Source: Vibrio galatheae (GTDB lineage: Bacteria; Pseudomonadota; Gammaproteobacteria; Enterobacterales; Vibrionaceae). Taken from it: a DNA stretch of 64,000 nt. Below, one piece after another: positions 25,879 to 34,487 of the stretch (its first letter is position 1; every line of letters starts with the position of its first letter). Under the pieces are notes generated by a model. The model saw only the letters and a list, made by a program, of their open reading frames with translations. It ran no database searches and was not told the DNA's origin. The DNA lies in assembly GCF_000967545.1 (NCBI RefSeq), contig NZ_JXXV01000007.1, positions 186,001 through 250,000 on the forward strand, written 5' to 3'. The position numbers and the translations under genes were made by a program.

Positions 25879-26631
25879 ATGAAAGTTTTGGTTGCCATCA
25901 AGCGTGTTATTGACCCTTACGCCAAAGTTAGAATTAATTCGGATGGTTCGGGCGTAGAGACTAACAACGTCAAAATGACGATGAATCCGTTTTGCGAAAT
26001 TGCCGTCGAGGAGGCGATACGCCTTAAAGAGAGCGGCAACGCAAGTGAAGTCGTTGTAGTATCCATTGGGTCACCCCCATGTCAGGAGCAGCTTAGGAGC
26101 GCGTTAGCCCTGGGCGCAGATCGCGCGATTCACCTTGAAACCGATCAAACTTGTCAGCCATTGGTGGTGGCGAAATTACTCAAAGTCATCGCTGAACAAG
26201 AGCAAGCTCAACTGGTGTTGTTGGGTAAACAGTCGATAGACAGCGACAACAATCAAGTGGCTCAAATGTTAGCGGGTTTGATGAAATGTCCGCAAGCCAC
26301 CTTCGCCTCCAAGCTAGAGATTAACGGTGAGCAGGCTTTGGTTACACGAGAAATTGATGGTGGTTTAGAAACCTTGCAAATCGCGTTACCTGCTGTGGTC
26401 AGTACGGATTTGAGATTGAACGAGCCAAGGTACGCGTCACTGCCCAATATTATGAAGGCCAAGCAAAAGCCGTTAGACATCATTGATGCTGCTTCTTTGG
26501 GCGTCGCACTCAAACCGTCTCAGCAGGTTTTGCAAGTATTGGCACCTTCACTGCGACAAGCGGGTGTGATGGTCGACAGTGTTGAGCAACTGATTGACAA
26601 ACTGCGCAACGAAGCCAAAGTCATCCAGTAG
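25879..26631 (+). CDS. etfB: Electron transfer flavoprotein beta subunit
   Basis: This 250-aa small subunit of ETF binds AMP and docks dehydrogenases. The start MKVLVAIKRVIDPYAKVR is characteristic. NPFCEIAVEEAIRLKE and the LLGKQSIDSDNNQV signature follow. The ATG at 25879 has GGAG 7 nt upstream and is preferred over the TTG at 25861. etfA follows after 10 bp. The pair receives electrons from acyl-CoA dehydrogenases and passes them to the divergent ETF-QO. Confidence 0.95.
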   Translation: MKVLVAIKRVIDPYAKVRINSDGSGVETNNVKMTMNPFCEIAVEEAIRLKESGNASEVVVVSIGSPPCQEQLRSALALGADRAIHLETDQTCQPLVVAKLLKVIAEQEQAQLVLLGKQSIDSDNNQVAQMLAGLMKCPQATFASKLEINGEQALVTREIDGGLETLQIALPAVVSTDLRLNEPRYASLPNIMKAKQKPLDIIDAASLGVALKPSQQVLQVLAPSLRQAGVMVDSVEQLIDKLRNEAKVIQ

Positions 26632-26641
26632 GGAGGTTGTG

Positions 26642-27598
26642 ATGAGTGATAGCAAGGTTCTGGTGCTGATACAGCAGGACAATCAAACGGTGGCGGCAGA
26701 TACGCTTGCTACGTTATCTGCGGCAAAGCAATTGATCGAGAAGACAGTCAGTGGCGAAGTTGACGCTTTAGTCATGGGCTTTGAGTGCAGCGCGGTGGTT
26801 GAGTCACTGAAAAGATGCGATTTGCTAACGCGACTGCTGGTTGCCGATGATGCCAATCTTCAAGATGGCTTAAGCGCAAACCTTGCCGAAGTGGTTAACA
26901 AGGTCGCGAGTGATTACAGCCATATTCTTGCGCCGGCTAACACCTTTGGCAAAGACTTGCTACCTAGGGTTGCCGCTTTACTTGATGTTGAGATGTTGTC
27001 GGATGTGATAGCGATTGAAAGTGCTGATACGGTGCTTCGTCCGATTTATGCTGGCAACGCCTTGGCGAGAGTGCGTTCCGATGATGCGCTAAAAATCATC
27101 ACAGTGCGTTCAACGGCTTTTGACAAAATGAGCCTAGATGGCAGCAGTCCTGTCAATATTGTTACCCTAGATTGCCCGATTGATGCGCAAGGGACGCGTT
27201 TGGTCAGTCGAGAAAACCAAGTCTGTGGTCGCCCCGATTTGATCAGCGCCGATGTGGTGATCGCTGGCGGGCGAGGCCTTGGTAGCAAAGAAAATTTTAC
27301 CCTAATTGAAACGTTAGCAGATAAGCTCGGCGGTGCTATTGGTGCCTCCAGAGCAGCAGTTGACGCTGGTTTTGTCACCAATGACCTCCAAGTCGGTCAG
27401 ACGGGCAAAATTGTCGCGCCGAGTCTCTATATCGCGGTGGGGATTTCTGGCGCAATACAGCATTTAGCCGGAATGAAAGACTCCAAGGTGATAGTTGCGA
27501 TCAACAGCGATCCGGACGCGGCGATATTTGAAGTCGCCGATTACGGCTTAGTTGGTGACCTGTTCGAAATTCTACCTAAATTGATTGAGGCAGTGTAG
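26642..27598 (+). CDS. etfA: Electron transfer flavoprotein alpha subunit
   Basis: This 318-aa large ETF subunit holds the FAD. The C-terminal FAD domain is clear: VVIAGGRGLGSKENF, GASRAAVDAGFV, QVGQTGKIVAPSLYIAVGIS and the end segment NSDPDAAIFEVADYGLVGD. The ATG at 26642 follows GGGAGG; a longer frame from 26594 overlaps etfB and is rejected. Transcription ends at a bidirectional terminator shared with the convergent bkd operon. Confidence 0.95.
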   Translation: MSDSKVLVLIQQDNQTVAADTLATLSAAKQLIEKTVSGEVDALVMGFECSAVVESLKRCDLLTRLLVADDANLQDGLSANLAEVVNKVASDYSHILAPANTFGKDLLPRVAALLDVEMLSDVIAIESADTVLRPIYAGNALARVRSDDALKIITVRSTAFDKMSLDGSSPVNIVTLDCPIDAQGTRLVSRENQVCGRPDLISADVVIAGGRGLGSKENFTLIETLADKLGGAIGASRAAVDAGFVTNDLQVGQTGKIVAPSLYIAVGISGAIQHLAGMKDSKVIVAINSDPDAAIFEVADYGLVGDLFEILPKLIEAV

Positions 27599-27630
27599 CG
27601 GTAGAATATCGAAAGGAGTGACAACGCAGA

Positions 27631-27657
27631 AAAGGGAGCACACAGCGTGCTCCCTTT
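27631..27657. terminator. Bidirectional terminator between etfA and the E2 gene
   Basis: A perfect 11-bp stem AAAGGGAGCAC / GTGCTCCCTTT with a 5-nt loop lies between the convergent etfA and acyltransferase genes. Both flanks give short T or A-rich tails. Confidence 0.85.
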
Positions 27658-27671
27658 GTTATTGATTAAGC

Positions 27672-28823
27672 CTAAGCGCTTGGCTTTTGTAGATGTTCGA
27701 CCAATTTTTTACTAAAGCGCGCAGCTTCGCCACCCGTACATGCTCGGTGGTCAAAAGTAATCGAGAGTGGCATGACTTTGACTGCGGCGGGAATATCGTT
27801 GCGCATCACCATCCGCTCAATTATTCGTCCAGCACCGACGATGGCCACTTGCGGAGGAGAGACAACCGGAGTGGCAAAAATGCCCGCGATGGCACCAAAG
27901 TTAGACACGGTAATGGTGGCATTCTGCAGGCTTTCTCGACCAATTTTTCTTGCTCTGATGCCATCCACAGTTTGGTTGAGCCATTGACGGATTTGGTCGC
28001 CTTGGTGTTGATCCGCATTTTTTAACACAGGGACATACAAGCCATGACTGCTGTCGACAGCAATCCCAATATTGACGCGACTGTGTACGCAGCGAGTCAT
28101 GGTTTCGGCATCAAACCAAGCGTTCATCGCGGGCTCTTGTTGACAGGCGTAAACGACGGCTTTAATTAAACGGCCAGAGATATCTTCGTTCGGTTGCCAA
28201 TCGGCTAAACTTGCTTCCTCTGTAATGGTCACAGCGGCAACTTGGTGATGCGATTCAGACATGGTCGAAACCATGGTCCTGCGCGCCCCTTTTAGCACTT
28301 CAGTGCCAGGGCTCTGTTTACTGGCTTCGCTATAGATATCGCTGTCGGTAATCATGCCATTTGGACCGCTACCTTCAATCGTCTTTAACTCGACCCCGAG
28401 TTTTTTTGCTAGGAGTCGCGCTGATGGTAGTGCGGTAATTAAAGCATCGGACGAGGGATTGTGGGTACTGCCAACCCAAAAATCATCGACATTCACCTGA
28501 TGGGTGGTTTGCGGTACGTTGCCGACTACAGTCGCGGCATCTTTCTGTTTGGCTTGGCTCGTCTGAGAGCCAACCAGTTCAGGCTGTTCTTCAATCTCAA
28601 GCAGTAGCGAACCAATATTAATCACATCGCCAGCCTCACCGTGTCGGCTCATAACCACGCCAGAATAGGGCGCTGGAACTTCAACTACGGCTTTGGCCGT
28701 TTCGACGGTTAACACCACTTGATCAAGCTCGACAGTATCACCAACATTCACGTGCCATTCGACAATTTCAGACTCAGCGAGGCCCTCACCAAGGTCAGGT
28801 AATAAGAAGCTTTTCATTTCCAA
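27672..28823 (-). CDS. bkdB: Branched-chain 2-oxoacid dehydrogenase E2 (dihydrolipoamide acyltransferase)
   Basis: This 383-aa E2 core has one lipoyl domain (about 3-77, lipoyl lysine in VETAKAVVEV), a peripheral subunit-binding domain (about 130-166, LPSARLLAKKLGVELKTIEG) and a catalytic domain. The catalytic motif reads DHRACTGG. The active His is present, but the usual Asp of HxxxDG is Thr, as in some relatives. It overlaps the E1 beta gene by 10 nt. Branched-chain specificity is inferred from the ETF neighbours; acetoin or pyruvate cannot be excluded. Confidence 0.88.
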   Translation of the reverse strand: MEMKSFLLPDLGEGLAESEIVEWHVNVGDTVELDQVVLTVETAKAVVEVPAPYSGVVMSRHGEAGDVINIGSLLLEIEEQPELVGSQTSQAKQKDAATVVGNVPQTTHQVNVDDFWVGSTHNPSSDALITALPSARLLAKKLGVELKTIEGSGPNGMITDSDIYSEASKQSPGTEVLKGARRTMVSTMSESHHQVAAVTITEEASLADWQPNEDISGRLIKAVVYACQQEPAMNAWFDAETMTRCVHSRVNIGIAVDSSHGLYVPVLKNADQHQGDQIRQWLNQTVDGIRARKIGRESLQNATITVSNFGAIAGIFATPVVSPPQVAIVGAGRIIERMVMRNDIPAAVKVMPLSITFDHRACTGGEAARFSKKLVEHLQKPSA

Positions 28824-29797
28824 CCCTCCACCAGTTCGCGTGCCGCCAGCACGATATCTTGCTCTTGAATCATGAAGTAATCTTCATTGCGGTAATAAGG
28901 CATGATGGTATCCATTCCTGTGACTCGGCGCGGTGGCGCTTTGAGCAAACACATCGCCTGTTCAGCGGTGCGAGCAAGGATTTCCGCGCCAACACCGCAA
29001 GTCCGACTCGCTTCGTGGACAACCAATAAGCGGCCAGTTCTTTCTAGCGAACGGATGATGGTGTCCATATCAATGGGTTTAATTGACGCTAAATCAATTA
29101 CTTCGGTTTCAATACCTTGCGTTGAAAGTGTCTGAGCGGCTTGAAGTGCCTCAACCACACACGCTCCCCAAGTCACCAGCGTTATGTCACGCCCTTTACG
29201 GAGCGTAAAACAGCTATCGAGTGGTAAGGCTTCACCACTATCGACCACTTGCGATTTAACGGTGCGATAAATTCGTTTTGGCTCAAAGAACATCACTGGA
29301 TCGTTGCTGCGAATGGCCGCAAGTAGTAATCCATAAGCGCGTTGCGGCGAAGACGGAATCACCACCTTGAAACCCGCTGTGTGGGCAAACAGCGCTTCTA
29401 CGCTTTCAGAATGGTGCTCTGGTGCATGAATACCGCCACCAAATGGAGCGCGAAATACCGCTGGGCAAGTTAAACGGCCGCGAGTCCGGTTACGCATTCG
29501 CGCGGCATGGCACATTAGGTGTTCCATGGCGGGAAAAACAAAACCTTGGAACTGGAACTCAGCGACGGGTCTTAGACCTTGGCTTGCCATACCGACTGCA
29601 ACACCTCCGATCAAGGCTTCTGCGAGCGGTGAGTCAATCACGCGTCTAAGACCAAACTTCTCTTTCAACCCAACTGTTGCACGGAATACACCGCCGTTAT
29701 CACCCACATCTTCGCCTAAAACCACCACGCTTGGGTCTGTGCTCATTTCATGATGCAGAGCGAGGTTTACTGCCTCGACAAGAGTCAACTCAGCCAT
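28814..29797 (-). CDS. bkdA2: Branched-chain 2-oxoacid dehydrogenase E1 beta
   Basis: This 327-aa E1 beta subunit forms the heterotetrameric thiamine-diphosphate decarboxylase with E1 alpha. Typical text includes VVLGEDVGDNGGVFRAT near the start, DSPLAEALIGGVAVGMA, the FRAPFGGGIHAPEHHSES loop and the C-terminal VTGMDTIMPYYRNEDYFM. It overlaps the E1 alpha gene by 8 nt and the E2 gene by 10 nt, so translation is coupled through all three. Confidence 0.92.
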   Translation of the reverse strand: MAELTLVEAVNLALHHEMSTDPSVVVLGEDVGDNGGVFRATVGLKEKFGLRRVIDSPLAEALIGGVAVGMASQGLRPVAEFQFQGFVFPAMEHLMCHAARMRNRTRGRLTCPAVFRAPFGGGIHAPEHHSESVEALFAHTAGFKVVIPSSPQRAYGLLLAAIRSNDPVMFFEPKRIYRTVKSQVVDSGEALPLDSCFTLRKGRDITLVTWGACVVEALQAAQTLSTQGIETEVIDLASIKPIDMDTIIRSLERTGRLLVVHEASRTCGVGAEILARTAEQAMCLLKAPPRRVTGMDTIMPYYRNEDYFMIQEQDIVLAARELVEGWK

Positions 29798-30896
29798 GTT
29801 TGCCTCCTTGCATGCGCATTGCTTTGTTGATGAGCGCGTCTCGCTGTTGATTTAACTCGGCTGGCGCATGCTCATACAGATAATCGAATGCCGTTTCTGG
29901 GGCTTGAGGAGGCAGGTTAACGTAGTGCTCAACGGCGAGTTCGACCTGTTTTTTACAATCGAGTAGCCAAGCTTCTTCCTCGGCGTCACTCCAAGCCCCT
30001 TGGTTGATCAAATAGGTTTTGAGGCGTTTAACAGGTTCAAATTGCCATGCTTGCTGCAGTTCGTCGTCACTACGATAGCGGCTGGCATCATCGGCGGTAG
30101 TATGGTCGCTGAGGCGGTAACTAACTGCTTCTATCAGTGTTGGCCCTTTGCCTTTTCTTGCTCGGTCGAGCGCGGCAAGGACAGTGTCGTGGACAGCAAC
30201 CACGTCATTTCCATCGACAGTGATGCCATGAATACCTGCGCCTTTCGCTTTGTCTGATAAGAACTCTGCCGACGATTGCAGAGCGCGCGGCACCGATATC
30301 GCCCACTGGTTATTGTTGATGACAAACACCAGTGGTAAGTTCCAAGCGCCAGCACAATTGATGCTTTCGAGAAAGTCACCTTTAGAGGTTGCGCCATCAC
30401 CACAGGTGACTAAAGCGGCGTGGTGATGGTTTTCTATTTTAAGTGCAGCAGCGACACCGACTGCGTGGGTACACTGAGTTGCGATGGGTACACAAAACGG
30501 TAGGTCGCGACAATGTTCAGGCTCTGTGCCATCATTTAGCATGACATGAAAATCGCTGCCTCGCTCATCACCGCCCCAATATTGAAGGTTCTTTTCCATC
30601 GGGATCCCGCGCACCCACATTGCTGGCATGTCACGGTAATAGGGGACAAACACATCGCGCGGATGCATCGCATGGCCGATAGCTATACCAAAGGCTTCAG
30701 CACCGAGATGAGAAGGATAGGTGCCCAGTTTGCCTGTCCGTTGCAAGGCGACCGCTTTATTGTCGTAAGTGCGGGTAAGCAGCATGTCTTTATAAAAGTG
30801 GGTCAAAGTGGGTAAGTCTGCCCACGCCGGAAGTTGATTGACCGGCTCACCGCTATGGTCAATAAAGCGCAGCATGGGGAGTGTCTGAACATTCAT
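29790..30896 (-). CDS. bkdA1: Branched-chain 2-oxoacid dehydrogenase E1 alpha
   Basis: This 368-aa E1 alpha subunit is the first gene of a three-gene operon. The thiamine diphosphate motif runs from CGDGATSKGDFLESINCAGA to INNNQWAIS. The SLKR-type acceptor loop is replaced by YRLSDHTTADDASRYR, as in the 2-oxoisovalerate group. The complex converts 2-oxoacids of Val, Leu and Ile to acyl-CoAs. No E3 gene follows, so the complex must use dihydrolipoamide dehydrogenase from elsewhere. Electrons from the next steps feed the adjacent ETF system. Confidence 0.92.
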   Translation of the reverse strand: MNVQTLPMLRFIDHSGEPVNQLPAWADLPTLTHFYKDMLLTRTYDNKAVALQRTGKLGTYPSHLGAEAFGIAIGHAMHPRDVFVPYYRDMPAMWVRGIPMEKNLQYWGGDERGSDFHVMLNDGTEPEHCRDLPFCVPIATQCTHAVGVAAALKIENHHHAALVTCGDGATSKGDFLESINCAGAWNLPLVFVINNNQWAISVPRALQSSAEFLSDKAKGAGIHGITVDGNDVVAVHDTVLAALDRARKGKGPTLIEAVSYRLSDHTTADDASRYRSDDELQQAWQFEPVKRLKTYLINQGAWSDAEEEAWLLDCKKQVELAVEHYVNLPPQAPETAFDYLYEHAPAELNQQRDALINKAMRMQGGKHG

Positions 30897-31517
30897 TACT
30901 ATCTCCTTCTTGTTGGCCTGCGGTGGATCGCACCTTAGATCAACCTCTTATGACTCAATGACCATGTTTCGATCTTTATAAGCCAAGATAGATATTTAAA
31001 TTTCATACATCTTGTTATTGAAAGCTAAAACAACCTACTGTGGTTTACTTCGGTGTTGCAGTTTTTCACTACAAATTCACCTTTAATCAGAGCACCATTT
31101 CAACTTTCATCCTTAAAGGTAAGTGTAACCAAAATGTTAAAATTCGCTCAGCTAATCGCATCTAGCCAAGTAAAGCAAACCTTACACTTGGTGAAGTGGT
31201 GGAGAAAAGCACCAGATTTTAGCGTTCAACTTGTTAAGGATTAGTGATTCATACTTTTGGTGTAATTGTTACCAGAATATTGGTTTGAGAGAAAAAAGCC
31301 TGCGATTGCCGCATTTTTTGCCTTATAAACAGGAAAACGAGCAGAGTTTTTTGACAGAACTGTTTTGTAAAATTCACATTGTTAAATTTCTTTTGTGAAA
31401 TTGTTGTTAAAAATTGATTAATCTAACTGTCATACAAAGCACAACTCGCCAACAAATTTAAACAAGCGTTTAGGAAATAGACTCTAACAAGACGCCAATG
31501 CCTCAGAGGGAAAGACT
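30897..31517. other. 620-bp intergenic region, bkd promoter side
   Basis: The spacer holds the bkd promoter on the left and that of the malate synthase-like gene on the right. A weak plus-strand frame (31053-31244, or 31134-31244 for 36 aa, MLKFAQLIASSQVKQTLHLV start) precedes a terminator-like hairpin at 31292-31319, so a small gene or RNA is possible. It is not called because the ribosome site is poor. No LiuR-like site was seen here. Confidence 0.4.
31292..31319 (+). terminator. Possible terminator in the bkd upstream region
   Basis: TGCG-ATTGC-CGCA is framed by A6 and T6, with a 3-nt bulge. It is readable on both strands. No confident gene precedes it. Confidence 0.35.
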
Positions 31518-32090
31518 ATGAACATGCTGACAATCGATAAAACTGAAATACATAAAAACCACTCTACCTTTATCGCTGAAGCTGTCTTTGCTGTGGAAAT
31601 GGTAAAAGTGGATGAACAGTTAGAGAAACAGAAGATGGCAAAACAACTGCTTGATACGCTATTCCCCCTCGAGCGTGGCTCGCATGAAGATGTGGTTAGT
31701 TATGAAATTGACTACCGCCACGTGCAAGCTTACTTTAAAAACGGCGAGCATGTTGGGCTAAAAAGAGCCAAGCATTTTGTCGCTTACGCAGGTGAAAAAT
31801 GTGCGCCACAAGCGATTCTATTTCGCGATGAGAGCGGCACCCATGTAGAAGTAACCATAGGCAAACGCAAAGGCACCGGAAACCTAGAACTGGTTGAGAT
31901 TGAAGATATTCAATTAGAAACCTGCACCACATTCAGCCAAACAGAGAAATGCCATGCATCAGGCGTTCGCCACTGGTTGAGCCTAATTCGCAGCGATGCA
32001 CAAGGCCATTCTATCGCCTGTAGTGAAGATAAAGAGTTCACCGCTAAAAATGACGATGACTACAACTTGGGTTTTAGCTTCGCGTTGTAA
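31518..32090 (+). CDS. Stand-alone malate synthase G beta-domain-like protein
   Basis: This is a 190-aa protein. Residues 50-121 resemble residues 181-256 of the malate synthase G encoded at 39303: both share the pattern PL-x3-SH-x2-V, NGE-x-V, F-x3-G-x3-AP-x2-IL and H-x-E-x2-I in the same spacing. That region of malate synthase G is the inserted alpha/beta domain, not the catalytic TIM barrel. The protein therefore should not be a synthase by itself. A GAGGGA ribosome site precedes the ATG and a strong terminator follows. Function unknown; a binding or regulatory role is speculation. Confidence 0.7.
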   Translation: MNMLTIDKTEIHKNHSTFIAEAVFAVEMVKVDEQLEKQKMAKQLLDTLFPLERGSHEDVVSYEIDYRHVQAYFKNGEHVGLKRAKHFVAYAGEKCAPQAILFRDESGTHVEVTIGKRKGTGNLELVEIEDIQLETCTTFSQTEKCHASGVRHWLSLIRSDAQGHSIACSEDKEFTAKNDDDYNLGFSFAL

Positions 32091-32120
32091 TCACAAAAAT
32101 ACGAATTGCCAAATATTCTG

Positions 32121-32145
32121 AGCCCCGCTAGTTAGCGGGGTTTTA
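32121..32145 (+). terminator. Intrinsic terminator after the malate synthase-like gene
   Basis: The perfect 8-bp stem CCCCGCTA / TAGCGGGG with a 2-nt loop is followed by TTTT. Confidence 0.85.
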
Positions 32146-32293
32146 GTGTGTTGGAAACGGATGCCCTGTAGCTCACTTTTGGACAAAAATGGCTTAGAGT
32201 TGGAACTCTAGGTCATACAGTTCAGATAAACTGAGGTAGGGGAAAATCTAGGTTACTACAGTCTACGAGTTCGGTGGCCATTCACCTATAGAA

Positions 32294-33172
32294 TCAACTA
32301 CGTTCAATTTGCATCTTCTCAACAAATTGTATGAAATTATCTTTTGCAAAGCTCTCTAACTGCTCATTCCAAATTAGGCCAACATCCCATGAGCTATTTA
32401 CCCCTGACAGTTCCCAAAAAGCGACATGCTCATTCGCAATATGCTTTACACTTGCAGGAACAATAGTGAAGCCCAAATTTGCTGATACGAGTGCCAACAA
32501 TGTTTGAATATCATCGGCCTCCTGAACTACATTCAGTTTTTTCTCATGCTCCTCCAATAGCATTTTTATTTGTTGGCTTAGCCCCTTACCTCGCTCAGGG
32601 TTAAGCTGTAAATAATCGATTGAATCTAACGAAGACCATAATTTGTTTTTGTCTATGATTTGGCTTCTATGTATCGCAAGCACTAATTGATCTGTACAGA
32701 GCTTCATGCCCTTCAGCGGAGCTACAGTTGGTAGTCGACTAAAACTGAGATGAAGATCTCCCTGAAGTAAGAATTCTGACTGCTTTTGAGATGGTATATC
32801 GTTAAGTGTAATGTGGATCTCTGGGTAGTGTTTTTTAAACTTAGCTATGTAATCTGGTGCAAGATGGTAGGAAGATATACCAAAGCCTATATTGAGAGTT
32901 CCTGCCATTCCCTTGGCGACTCGTTGAGTTAGAGATTTATAAGATTCAAAACTCGATACAATTCGTTGCGCTTCAGGTAAAAGAGCTACGCCTGCCGCAG
33001 TTAGACTGGCCCCTTGTCTTCCTCTCTCAAATAAAACCACTCCACAAAAAGCTTCAAGGCGCTGAATCTTCTTAGTTAAAGCTGACTGAGTGATGTGTAA
33101 GTGCTCTGAAGCTACTCGATAGTTACCATCCACCGCTAACTGGCAGAATGTGCGTAAATCAACAATATCCAT
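32294..33172 (-). CDS. LysR-family regulator of the nitrilase gene
   Basis: This 292-aa LysR-type regulator has an N-terminal helix-turn-helix (VASEHLHITQSALTKKIQRLE, then LFERGRQG) and a type 2 periplasmic-binding effector domain. The ATG at 33172 is preferred to a GTG at 33181. It is divergent from the carbon-nitrogen hydrolase gene with a 95-bp spacer, the usual layout of a LysR regulator and its target. Confidence 0.9.
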   Translation of the reverse strand: MDIVDLRTFCQLAVDGNYRVASEHLHITQSALTKKIQRLEAFCGVVLFERGRQGASLTAAGVALLPEAQRIVSSFESYKSLTQRVAKGMAGTLNIGFGISSYHLAPDYIAKFKKHYPEIHITLNDIPSQKQSEFLLQGDLHLSFSRLPTVAPLKGMKLCTDQLVLAIHRSQIIDKNKLWSSLDSIDYLQLNPERGKGLSQQIKMLLEEHEKKLNVVQEADDIQTLLALVSANLGFTIVPASVKHIANEHVAFWELSGVNSSWDVGLIWNEQLESFAKDNFIQFVEKMQIERS

Positions 33173-33267
33173 TCCATGCACTCATTAATTATAGGAATTT
33201 TATTCATTATACGGAATCAAAGGAGCTTTTTAAAATAGTTGATATTCACCAAGTAAAAGGAACAATT

Positions 33268-34227
33268 ATGAAAGATATCCGTGTTGCTACTGTCCAATTT
33301 AACCACCATGCGAACGACAAAAACTACAACTTATCGGTCATTCAAAGTTACGTAGAAAAGGCAGCTAAACAAGGGGTAAAAATTATCGCCTTCCCTGAAA
33401 TGTGTGTGACTGGTTATTGGCATGTTTCGAAACTCAAGAAATCTGAGATCAATGATTTGTCCGAGTTCATTCCACAAGGGGAAACGTCTCAACGCTTGCT
33501 AAAAATGTCTGAACAATACCAAATCAGCATCGGCGCAGGTTTAATTGAAAAGGACAAGCACGGAAATCTCTACAATTCTTACATAATGGCAATGCCTGAT
33601 GGCCAGATATCCAAACACAGAAAGCTGCATACGTTTGTCAGCGAACACATGAAAAGTGGCAATGAATACACTGTGTTTGATACACCACATGGATGCCGTG
33701 TAGGAATCCTGATTTGCTGGGATAATAATTTAGTCGAGAATGTTCGAATCACAGCATTAAAAGGGGCTGATATACTAGTCGCGCCTCATCAAACAGGCGG
33801 AACAAACTCTCGCAGCCCAAATGCGATGGGGTTGATTGATCCCCAGCTTTGGCATAATCGTCACCAAGATCCAGATTCGATTCGTTCTGAAATGCAAGGT
33901 TCTAAAGGAAGAAAGTGGTTAATGCGTTGGCTACCCGCGCGTGCCCATGACAATGGTATGTTCCTGATATTTAGTAACGGTGTTGGGGTTGATATGGATG
34001 AAGTTAGAACGGGGAATGCAATGGTGCTCAATCCCTATGGTGAAATTATCGCTGAAACTGACTGCATCGATAATGATATGGTTATTGCCGATCTCAATGC
34101 GAAAGATCTAAATATGTGTACAGGCAGACGCTGGATCAGAGGTCGTAGACCTAATCTATACGCTCCCTTAACGATGGAAGGGAATGAATTAACGCCTTAT
34201 CAGGCAAGATTCTCGACACAAAAATAG
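33268..34227 (+). CDS. Carbon-nitrogen hydrolase (nitrilase superfamily)
   Basis: This 319-aa hydrolase of C-N bonds has the Glu-Lys-Cys triad visible as E44 (AFPEMCVTG), K119 (SKHRKLHTF) and C150 (GILICWDNN). The start MKDIRVATVQFNH is typical, and an AAAAGGAAC site precedes the ATG; an in-frame extension to 33148 is rejected. The insert with PHQTGGTNSRSPNAMG is longer than in omega-amidases, so amidase, carbamoylase or nitrilase activity remains open. Divergent LysR control is likely, and an accessory trpS lies downstream in convergent orientation. Confidence 0.88.
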   Translation: MKDIRVATVQFNHHANDKNYNLSVIQSYVEKAAKQGVKIIAFPEMCVTGYWHVSKLKKSEINDLSEFIPQGETSQRLLKMSEQYQISIGAGLIEKDKHGNLYNSYIMAMPDGQISKHRKLHTFVSEHMKSGNEYTVFDTPHGCRVGILICWDNNLVENVRITALKGADILVAPHQTGGTNSRSPNAMGLIDPQLWHNRHQDPDSIRSEMQGSKGRKWLMRWLPARAHDNGMFLIFSNGVGVDMDEVRTGNAMVLNPYGEIIAETDCIDNDMVIADLNAKDLNMCTGRRWIRGRRPNLYAPLTMEGNELTPYQARFSTQK

Positions 34228-34249
34228 ATGGCGTAACTTATTGAGTGGT

Positions 34250-34272
34250 CGCCAACGAATAATACGTTGGCG
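34250..34272 (+). terminator. Hairpin after the nitrilase gene
   Basis: The perfect 8-bp stem CGCCAACG / CGTTGGCG lacks a T run. A second hairpin, GCCCC / GGGGC, lies at 34299-34319. Either may act as a terminator for the nitrilase-family gene. Confidence 0.4.
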
Positions 34273-34487
34273 CTTATGAAAATATTGTTTCATAAAGAGC
34301 CCCTAACAAACTTTGGGGCAAAAGTCGTTTTGCAGAGATTGGCTCTGAATTAATTTAGAACATGAATGAGCACCAACACTCTCTGTTTCCACGAAACGCG
34401 TATGATTGACACTATCACGTTTACAGAAGCAGCTTCCAAAGATTCGGCTAATGAAACTCCAGAAGCTGGCTGTTGCAAACAAGATAT

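Noticed and set aside
31053..31244. 63-codon frame upstream of the malate synthase-like gene
   Set aside because: A hairpin with T run follows it, which is suggestive, but no acceptable ribosome site and no protein-like pattern; mentioned only in the spacer entry.
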